Of a stretch of 6,211 nt of DNA, positions 1 through 4,965 are shown piece after piece. Positions within the stretch are counted from its first letter, which is position 1; every line of letters begins with the position of its first letter. Under the pieces are notes generated by a model that made no database searches, was not told the origin of the DNA, and saw nothing but the letters and a program-made list of their open reading frames with translations. Origin of the DNA: Bacteroidales bacterium UBA6192 (GTDB lineage Bacteria > Bacteroidota > Bacteroidia > Bacteroidales > F082); contig DITE01000013.1 in the NCBI GenBank assembly GCA_002422725.1, forward strand, positions 1-6,211, in the 5' to 3' direction. Both the position numbers and the translations under genes were made by a program.

Positions 1-1105
1 GTGACGACTGCAGTTTACGGAAAAATTGTTCAGGTTGCATGGTAATGCGGTCGAGGAAAAACTCTTCGCCAAAATGCACGGTCAAAGGAACCACCTGTAT
101 CTGATATTTTTGAAGCAAGTCGACAGGGATATCGCAGGTTGAATCGGTAACAAGTCCAATGTCATATTTACGGTTTGATGCCAGATCATTCTGCATCACC
201 ATGTCGTCCACTTTTTTATACGTGATGTTTCCAAGTTTTGAAACTTCTTCAAAAAGCCTCCACGGCTCATCGGTATGAATATGGATTCTCATTTTGGTAG
301 GAGAACCGGCTATAACCATCGAATCGCCAAAGTCACCAAGAGCCTTCACAAAAGAGTCTTTGTTCAGGTTGGTTCCGGTAATCAGTGCTTCTGTGCAAAA
401 ACGAAATGTAATATCTTCGTGATTGATATTATCGACTGCTTCAGCAATTTCGATTTTCGACGTATCGAACATCAAAGGCTTCTGGCCATTCTTGAAATAA
501 TCGAACATGCCTTCGAGGAAAACAACAAAGCCTTTAGCCCCTGCATCCACTACATTTGATTTGGCCAACACAGCCAGTCGGCTGGTCGTCAATTTAAGCG
601 ACTCCATGGCTTTTAGCAAGCCATCGAGCAACAGCCTTAAAAAGTCATCAAATTTGTCCTTCAACTGATAAATATACTCTGCCCAATCTTTTATAACCGA
701 TATCATGGTGCCTTCAACCGGGTTGGCAATGGCTTCATAAGCATACCTGACGGCATTCTTCATGTATTCGGCAAATGCACTCACTGTGAGCGATTGCTCC
801 TCCTTGATTTCGTTGCTGAAACCATACAGAAACTGGGCAAAGATGATCCCCGAATTTCCTCTTGCCCCAACAAGCGCTGCATCGGCAAGGGCAACAGCCG
901 TTAACTTAAGGTTTTCCTGTGGTTGGGCAGTGTTCACAATACTCCTCATGGTCGATGCCAGATTCGTGCCTGTGTCGGCATCAGCAACTGGAAACACGTT
1001 AATTTTATTGAGGAGTTTTTGGTTTTCAAAAATACGCTGAGCGCCGGAAACAAAACTATAATAGAGCTGTAAACCGTTTATTTCAGTGATTTTATTCTCT
1101 TCCAA
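1..1105 (-). CDS. DAK2-DegV fusion protein, FakA/FakB-like fatty acid kinase (partial, 3' end beyond left edge)
   Basis: The minus-strand frame is open from a TTG at 1105 to the window edge and gives 368 residues. Residues 33-48 hold the DAK2 nucleotide/Mg signature (NKINVFPV followed by DADTGTN, with Asp42 and Asp44), and residues 80-88 hold GARGNSGII. Residues 234-282 look like the FakA middle domain, with Cys237 in FCTEA and His275/His277 in RIHIHTDEP; the equivalent Cys and His residues bind zinc in staphylococcal FakA. From about residue 314 the sequence turns into a DegV/FakB domain (IGLVTDSTCDIP, then VVPLTVHFGEEFFLD). In two-gene systems FakA phosphorylates fatty acids held by FakB, feeding exogenous acids into phospholipid; here both parts are one cytoplasmic polypeptide. 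The only plausible in-frame start is TTG: no ATG occurs in frame before codon 53, which lies inside the kinase domain, and a -7 element sits 41 bp upstream. Family assignment is firm; the fatty acid role is inferred by homology. Confidence 0.88.
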   Translation of the reverse strand, partial: MEENKITEINGLQLYYSFVSGAQRIFENQKLLNKINVFPVADADTGTNLASTMRSIVNTAQPQENLKLTAVALADAALVGARGNSGIIFAQFLYGFSNEIKEEQSLTVSAFAEYMKNAVRYAYEAIANPVEGTMISVIKDWAEYIYQLKDKFDDFLRLLLDGLLKAMESLKLTTSRLAVLAKSNVVDAGAKGFVVFLEGMFDYFKNGQKPLMFDTSKIEIAEAVDNINHEDITFRFCTEALITGTNLNKDSFVKALGDFGDSMVIAGSPTKMRIHIHTDEPWRLFEEVSKLGNITYKKVDDMVMQNDLASNRKYDIGLVTDSTCDIPVDLLQKYQIQVVPLTVHFGEEFFLDRITMQPEQFFRKLQSS

Positions 1106-1145
1106 GGTGGTTTGTGTTAGTGGGTAAAGAAACCTAAAACAGGCG

Positions 1146-1153
1146 CAAATATA
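1146..1153 (-). promoter_or_regulatory. Predicted -7 element of the DAK2-DegV gene
   Basis: On the minus strand the sequence reads TATATTTG, a full match to the Bacteroidota -7 consensus TAnnTTTG. It would start transcription near 1139-1140 and leave a leader of about 35 nt before the TTG at 1105. No convincing -33 TTG/TTTG element is visible at the usual spacing, so this is a moderate call. It is useful because it agrees with the proposed non-ATG start. Confidence 0.5.
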
Positions 1154-1303
1154 GCATAATAATAACTGATTGTATTAGCATCCTAACGTAATGCCCTTCA
1201 GTAATTCTTTTTGCTCAATTTATTTTATTGATTAACAGTTATATAAGAATAATATGAATGAAATATTCTTGTGTTAATTTTTCATAAGTCGTTGATATTT
1301 TAA

Positions 1304-1321
1304 TTGTTAACATTTTAACAA
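1304..1321 (-). terminator. Short hairpin behind the RNA methyltransferase gene, possible weak terminator
   Basis: TTGTTAA (1304-1310) and TTAACAA (1315-1321) form a perfect 7-bp inverted repeat around a 4-nt loop, 12 bp past the stop codon of the upstream minus-strand gene. On the minus strand the stem is followed by TTAAAATATC rather than a T-run, and it has only one G-C pair, so it is not a canonical intrinsic terminator. The position is right for a transcript end and nothing better exists in the 228-bp gap 1106-1333. A second, looser repeat, AAGAATA (1245-1251) with TATTCTT (1264-1270), is also present. Confidence 0.3.
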
Positions 1322-1333
1322 ATAAACATTTCT

Positions 1334-2134
1334 TCAATGGTTTATGGGCTTCAGACGCTGGCGTAAGGCTTCGAAAACAACAATCGCCGCTGATACTGAA
1401 ATATTCAATGAATCGGCTATTCCCTTCATCGGGATGATGAGGTTTTGCTTTGAATGATGAAGCCACTTGGGAGTCAGCCCTGTTGCTTCGGTGCCCATTA
1501 CAATTGCAGAAGGCCCTTTAAAATTGCATTCAGTGTAAGGAATTGAAGCTTCCAAAGAGGTTGCAAAAATATCGATCTTATGACCTTTGAGCCATTTTAT
1601 AGCTTCTGTTGTGGTGCAAGCAACAACAGGAACGGTGAAAATACAGCCAAGACTCGATCGGATGGTGTTGGGGTTGTAAAGATCAGTAATGGGATCACAT
1701 ACAATCACAGCATCAGCTGAGGCCGCATCGGCTGTGCGCATGACTGCCCCCAGATTGCCCGGTTTTTCAACCGATTCGAGAACGATAAGCAGTGGGTTTG
1801 ATTTGGGTTGCAAATCATCCAGAGATATATTTATAGGCTCAAACAAAGCTAAAAGTCCATCGGAACCTTCGCGGTAGGCAATTTTTTCGAAAACTCCCGA
1901 GCTCACTTCAACAACTTCGACATTGCTGGACATAAGTTTGTTCAGCTTGCTTATCAGTTCATAACTGCCTACCTCAGGACAGAAATACAGCTGTTTCATG
2001 ACAAATCCGGCTTTCAGTGCCCTGTCGATTTCACGGAAACCTTCAACAATGATCAGGTTCTGGCTGCGTCTTTCGGCAGCTTTCGAAAGGCTGACAATAT
2101 TTTTTATTGCGGGATTGTTTCTGCTCGAAATCAT
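1334..2134 (-). CDS. SpoU/TrmH-family (SPOUT) RNA 2'-O-methyltransferase
   Basis: The product is 266 residues, a normal length for TrmH-like enzymes with an N-terminal substrate-binding domain. Residues 22-100 match that domain (RRSQNLIIVEGFREIDRAL, then YREGSDGLLALFEP). The C-terminal SPOUT knot domain carries all three motifs. Motif 1 is VEKPGNLGAVMRTADA (122-137, with Asn127 and the likely catalytic Arg133), motif 2 is MGTEATGL (213-220, Glu216), and motif 3 is IPMKGIADSLNISVSAA (234-250). Members use S-adenosylmethionine to methylate ribose 2'-OH groups in rRNA or tRNA; the target nucleotide cannot be read from the sequence. ATG 2134 is chosen because MISSRNNPAIKNI is a typical beginning for the family. 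A TTG at 2161 would add nine residues and overlap the upstream gene by 7 bp. With the ATG, 20 bp separate it from the dehydrogenase stop. It is the last gene of the three-gene operon, so its link to the metabolic genes may be only co-transcription. Confidence 0.93.
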   Translation of the reverse strand: MISSRNNPAIKNIVSLSKAAERRSQNLIIVEGFREIDRALKAGFVMKQLYFCPEVGSYELISKLNKLMSSNVEVVEVSSGVFEKIAYREGSDGLLALFEPINISLDDLQPKSNPLLIVLESVEKPGNLGAVMRTADAASADAVIVCDPITDLYNPNTIRSSLGCIFTVPVVACTTTEAIKWLKGHKIDIFATSLEASIPYTECNFKGPSAIVMGTEATGLTPKWLHHSKQNLIIPMKGIADSLNISVSAAIVVFEALRQRLKPINH

Positions 2135-2154
2135 AGAAACCTGATGATCAATAG

Positions 2155-3312
2155 TTAACAATCAACAACACTTTCACGGTAAACCACATCTCTCGCCCTG
2201 AGCACATCGAGAATAAACCGGACGCATTTCTCGTCCTTCCCGATGAATTCCGGCACATGCAATCCAGCCGTGGTAAAAACACCCCGGGCAATCATTCTTA
2301 GGGCAGCTGTTGCTGCATAGCCTGTTGTACGAGCCATTGAATGGATACCCGTTGCCGGGTGAAACTCATCGTAAAGATCATATTCATACCTGAGTTGTTT
2401 ACCACCTTCTGTGCCTTCGACAACTATTTTCATCAGGGTAAGGTCGTGCTCGCCTTGTGCCAGTTGCCATTGAGGAAAAAGCAGTTGCTTGGTGAAAGCA
2501 AGCGGGCTTATTGGCTGTCCGTTGAAAATAACTGGTTCCTCGTCAAAAAAACCACTCTTTTTTAAGAGATTGATCTTATCAATATGGCCAGGATAGCGCA
2601 AAGTTTTTTCAGCCATATAATCAGCCTTTATGGTGTAAGCCAGCGAACGAAGGCCATCGCTATTGAAAGCTTCGAGGGTTCCAACAGGATCAAAATCAAT
2701 CAATTCGGCTTCGGAAAGGGCTTCTTTTAGAACCACTTTCCCGTTTTCGACCAGGCGTGCCGGCCGGGTGTATTCTTCAATCACATCCGAAGGGGAAAAC
2801 ACAGCCTTATATTCCCATGGATAAGTCCGTTGCTTTGGCAAACCACCCACATAAATCAGCACCTTATTAACTTTCTCAAGTTTGGAAACGGCATATGCCG
2901 TAAGCAGGTGGCTCATTCCGGGCGCCACGCCCATATCGCAGATCACACAACTACCATATTGCAAGGCTAAATTACCAAGATCAAATGGGTTCTCAGGATA
3001 AAAGGCGATGTCGACAACAGGCTTACCAGTGGTGATCAGGCTGCGCAGGGTTTCAAACCCCATGAATCCGGGAACAGCATTGATAAACATATCGTATCCT
3101 GATGCTATTGCCAGCAATTCTGCTTCTTCGCGTAAGTCAGCAAAATGGGTACTGATGTTTGTTCCAGCGAATGACTGTAGCTTTACTTCGGAAAAATCGG
3201 CTACTCCCACCCTAAACTCATTATTTGTAGCAAGATCGAGGGCCATGGGCCTGCCAACGAGGCCTGCACCCAATACAAGAACATGATTATTTGTTGGCAA
3301 TGAATCGTGCAT
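2155..3312 (-). CDS. Saccharopine dehydrogenase-family NAD(P)-dependent oxidoreductase, lysine 6-dehydrogenase-like
   Basis: The product is a complete 385-residue protein. The N-terminus is a Rossmann fold: beta strand HVLVLGAG, nucleotide loop G15-A-G-L-V-G20, and acidic Asp39 at the end of the second strand (VGVADFS), which favours NAD over NADP. Conserved family stretches follow: NAVPGFMGFETLRSLI (78-93), VVDIAFYPENPFDL (99-112) and CDMGVAPGMSHLL (125-137). GGLPKQRTYPWEYKAVFSP (156-174) and IEEYTRPARLVENGKVV (178-194) are features I associate with the lysine 6-dehydrogenase branch rather than yeast-type saccharopine reductase. Such enzymes oxidise the epsilon-amino group of lysine to a semialdehyde that cyclises to piperideine-6-carboxylate. 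The exact substrate here is uncertain; another amino or imino acid or a polyamine precursor is possible. The protein is cytosolic, with no signal peptide or membrane segment. The ATG lies 6 bp after the stop of the EamA gene, which implies co-transcription and probably coupled translation. Confidence 0.87.
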   Translation of the reverse strand: MHDSLPTNNHVLVLGAGLVGRPMALDLATNNEFRVGVADFSEVKLQSFAGTNISTHFADLREEAELLAIASGYDMFINAVPGFMGFETLRSLITTGKPVVDIAFYPENPFDLGNLALQYGSCVICDMGVAPGMSHLLTAYAVSKLEKVNKVLIYVGGLPKQRTYPWEYKAVFSPSDVIEEYTRPARLVENGKVVLKEALSEAELIDFDPVGTLEAFNSDGLRSLAYTIKADYMAEKTLRYPGHIDKINLLKKSGFFDEEPVIFNGQPISPLAFTKQLLFPQWQLAQGEHDLTLMKIVVEGTEGGKQLRYEYDLYDEFHPATGIHSMARTTGYAATAALRMIARGVFTTAGLHVPEFIGKDEKCVRFILDVLRARDVVYRESVVDC

Positions 3313-3318
3313 AACTAT

Positions 3319-4197
3319 TTATTTTTTTTGCGAAAGGTAAACACCTGCTATGACAAAGAGGATAGCGATTATTTTGTCAAAAGTAATGATTTCTCCGATC
3401 ATAAAGTAACTGAATATGGCAGCAAAAACGGGTATAAGGTTGGTGTAGACATTGGCTTTGGCTATGCCAAGAATTTTCACGGAGTGAATAAAGAAAACAT
3501 AAGCGATAGAACTTGCCAGGATTCCAAGTAAAGCCAGATTCAGGACGAGTGAGGTATTAATATCTGAAACCTGCAGCCTGTCCGTTTCAAAAATGATTAC
3601 CACAGGAATAAAATACACCATACCGATAATGTTTTGAGCCCAAACAACTGTCATTGGATGGTATAAAGCAGTAAGCCTCTTTAGCATGATGCCATAAATA
3701 ACTGCGCTGACAACTGCACCAAACAAAAGCAGCACTCCGGGAAGAGAAGCCGATAAATTGAGGTTGATATCAAAGATCATGGCCAGTATTCCAAAGAAAG
3801 AGATGGCTATTCCCAAGATGTTAAGTAGTTTAAGTCTTTCGCTAAGAAAAAAATATGCTGCTACCGGCGTAAACACTGGAATGGTTGCAATGATTACCGC
3901 ACTTACGGTAGGAGATACCAGATTAAGCCCAAAGTTCTCGCCAAGAAAGTAGAAAAAAGGATTGAACAAGGCTGATAACAGGAAAAAACCAAGATGTTCG
4001 CGTTGTATGATCAAGCGCATGGACAAAAGTCTGAGCAGCAATGTCAGAAAAACGGATGAAATAATCAGCCTGACCATCACAGTGGATGCCGGCCCTAAAT
4101 AATCAAAGACAATTTTCGACCATGAATACGACATCCCCCAAATAAGCATTGCAGCAAAGGCACTGAGATGTACAAGATATTTGGATGATTGGGGCAT
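3319..4197 (-). CDS. EamA/DMT-superfamily transporter (RhaT/YdcZ-like permease)
   Basis: The 292-residue, strongly hydrophobic protein has about ten membrane segments, roughly at 8-27, 36-57, 69-88, 94-115, 125-142, 153-172, 183-203, 216-237, 246-266 and 274-288. Two EamA repeats are visible, and each ends its fourth helix with the family hallmark: IPVFTPVAAYFFLSERL (106-122, Glu120) and IPVFAAIFSYFMIGEII (255-271, Glu269). The N-terminal helix has the typical LIWGMSYSWSKIV pattern. DMT carriers of this shape usually export amino acids or other small metabolites across the inner membrane, driven by the proton gradient; the substrate is not deducible. It is the first gene of the minus-strand operon, is followed 6 bp later by the dehydrogenase, and is divergent from the marR-like gene. 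That layout often means the regulator controls the exporter. The ATG at 4197 places the first helix at the expected distance. Confidence 0.92.
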   Translation of the reverse strand: MPQSSKYLVHLSAFAAMLIWGMSYSWSKIVFDYLGPASTVMVRLIISSVFLTLLLRLLSMRLIIQREHLGFFLLSALFNPFFYFLGENFGLNLVSPTVSAVIIATIPVFTPVAAYFFLSERLKLLNILGIAISFFGILAMIFDINLNLSASLPGVLLLFGAVVSAVIYGIMLKRLTALYHPMTVVWAQNIIGMVYFIPVVIIFETDRLQVSDINTSLVLNLALLGILASSIAYVFFIHSVKILGIAKANVYTNLIPVFAAIFSYFMIGEIITFDKIIAILFVIAGVYLSQKK

Positions 4198-4213
4198 GTA
4201 TTTAAAAAGTGCA

Positions 4214-4221
4214 CGAAAATA
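4214..4221 (-). promoter_or_regulatory. Tentative -7 element of the EamA operon
   Basis: On the minus strand this reads TATTTTCG, one mismatch from TAnnTTTG, placed 16 bp before the EamA ATG. It would give a very short leader of about ten nucleotides. No -33 element is recognisable. It is the best candidate in the divergent region on this strand but remains weak. Confidence 0.25.
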
Positions 4222-4228
4222 GTCGATT

Positions 4229-4240
4229 TTTGTATACTTA
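4229..4240. promoter_or_regulatory. Weak operator-like site upstream of the EamA operon
   Basis: TTTGTATACTTA contains the 6-bp palindrome GTATAC. It matches 9 of 12 positions of the reverse complement of the site before the marR-like gene (TTTGTATAGAAA). It would fall between the -7-like element at 4214-4221 and the -33 region, where repressor binding blocks polymerase. Taken alone it would not be called; it gains weight from the two better sites at 4332-4343 and 4901-4912. Confidence 0.3.
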
Positions 4241-4311
4241 TCTGAATCATTATTGCTGTATTGATGCTAAAATCTTTCCCTGGCAGTCGTGTCAACTGTT
4301 TTCAAAAAATG

Positions 4312-4319
4312 TATCTTTG
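4312..4319 (+). promoter_or_regulatory. Predicted -7 element of the marR-like gene
   Basis: TATCTTTG fully matches the Bacteroidota TAnnTTTG element and predicts a transcription start near 4325-4327, giving a leader of about 23 nt to the ATG at 4349. An in-frame GTG at 4289 lies upstream of this element, so it would be outside the transcript; this supports the ATG as the true start. No clear -33 element is seen. Confidence 0.55.
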
Positions 4320-4331
4320 TTTTAAATATAC

Positions 4332-4343
4332 TTTCTATACAAA
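4332..4343. promoter_or_regulatory. Candidate MarR operator in the leader of the marR-like gene
   Basis: TTTCTATACAAA is palindromic in ten of twelve positions (only the fourth/ninth pair fails). It differs by one base from the core of the perfect palindrome at 4900-4913 before the symporter gene. It lies just downstream of the predicted transcription start and 5 bp before the ATG, a typical place for autorepression. The AT-rich composition raises the chance of coincidence. Confidence 0.45.
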
Positions 4344-4348
4344 ATATT

Positions 4349-4852
4349 ATGGATTATACCACCATCCTGGTCAACTTACGAAAAATCGTGAGGTCTGTGA
4401 ATCTTGAATCAAAGCGTGTTGAAAAAGAGTTTGGGGTGAGTATACCTCAATTGCTTTGCTTACATTACCTTATCAATCAGCCAGAATATCAATCGACTAT
4501 AACCGGTATAGCCAATTACCTGAACCTCAATCTGAGCACAGTAACCGGCATCATAAGTCGACTTGAAGCCAAGCATTTTGTTGCCAGACTACCCAAGGCT
4601 GGAGACAGACGAAAAACATCTGTAATCCTTACTGCTCAGGGCTTTGAATTACTAAAAAAGACTCCCGAACTCAAGCATCAACAGCTGAATAAAAAACTTT
4701 CGAAACTCACTGAAAAAGAATTGACCGATCTGAACCGATCATTACAATGGATTGTGACATGCTTCGAACTTGACAATGAATCGGCCTCACCGCTCATTAC
4801 AATTGATGATTTTGCCTCATATGATCCATTGGAAAAAACTCCATTGAACTAA
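4349..4852 (+). CDS. MarR-family winged-helix transcriptional regulator
   Basis: The product has 167 residues from the ATG at 4349, the usual size for MarR proteins. An N-terminal helix leads into a region starting VSIPQLLCLHYLI (30-42). A helix-turn-helix follows at about 51-75 (ITGIANYLNLNLSTVTGIIS, then RLEAKHFV), and a beta wing at 80-98 carries the family hallmark GDRRKTSVILT (Asp86, Arg87, Arg88). The C-terminal helices from about 108 to 140 would form the dimer interface. The last 25 residues are an extra acidic, proline-containing tail. Such proteins bind palindromic DNA as dimers and usually release it on binding a small ligand. The gene diverges from the EamA operon and is followed by a symporter on its own strand; related palindromes occur before all three. 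An upstream in-frame GTG at 4289 would add 20 residues that do not resemble the family. Repression of the neighbours is inference. Confidence 0.92.
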   Translation: MDYTTILVNLRKIVRSVNLESKRVEKEFGVSIPQLLCLHYLINQPEYQSTITGIANYLNLNLSTVTGIISRLEAKHFVARLPKAGDRRKTSVILTAQGFELLKKTPELKHQQLNKKLSKLTEKELTDLNRSLQWIVTCFELDNESASPLITIDDFASYDPLEKTPLN

Positions 4853-4892
4853 AAAAAACAAGAAAAATTATCCATTAGTCAAAATAATTGTT

Positions 4893-4900
4893 TATTTTTG
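4893..4900 (+). promoter_or_regulatory. Predicted -7 element of the symporter gene
   Basis: TATTTTTG fully matches TAnnTTTG and lies 65 bp before the ATG at 4966, predicting a start near 4906-4908 and a leader of about 59 nt. This suggests that the symporter has its own promoter rather than depending only on read-through from the marR-like gene. The stretch is T-rich, so a chance match is possible; no clear -33 element is visible. Confidence 0.45.
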
Positions 4901-4913
4901 TTTCTATAGAAAC
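4900..4913. promoter_or_regulatory. Perfect 14-bp palindrome, candidate MarR operator at the symporter promoter
   Basis: GTTTCTATAGAAAC is identical to its own reverse complement. It begins on the last base of the predicted -7 element and covers the expected transcription start, so a bound dimer would block initiation. Its core, TTTCTATAGAAA, recurs with one mismatch at 4332-4343. Size and symmetry fit MarR-family operators. Binding by the adjacent regulator is inferred from position and recurrence only. Confidence 0.5.
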
Positions 4914-4965
4914 TATTTATTCTGTAATAGACGAATTTTGACTTTTCTGAACCTATTTCTGTACG

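Noticed and set aside
275..1040. Open plus-strand frames at 275-559 and 762-1040
   Set aside because: They lie opposite the DAK2-DegV gene, whose minus-strand translation has clear family motifs throughout; the plus-strand products show no recognisable domain.
1239..1466. Minus-strand open frame of 75 codons
   Set aside because: It overlaps the 3' end of the methyltransferase gene in another frame and runs into AT-rich spacer; the product looks random.
213..2161. Possible defects: DAD instead of DGD in the kinase motif, and GTEATGL instead of a Gly-rich version in the methyltransferase motif 2
   Set aside because: The key acidic residues are kept in both, and these variants fit natural family variation; no loss of function is implied.
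2341..3531. Plus-strand open frames inside the dehydrogenase gene and across the EamA junction (2341-2565, 3008-3286, 3307-3531)
   Set aside because: They are antisense to well-supported genes and have no domain or start signal of their own.
4095..4295. Minus-strand open frame overlapping the EamA 5' end and the divergent control region
   Set aside because: It is out of frame with the transporter, has no recognisable domain and would cover the promoter region.
4933..4940. GAATTTTG as a second -7 element for the symporter
   Set aside because: It mismatches the first position of TAnnTTTG, and the full match at 4893-4900 next to the palindrome is the better candidate.
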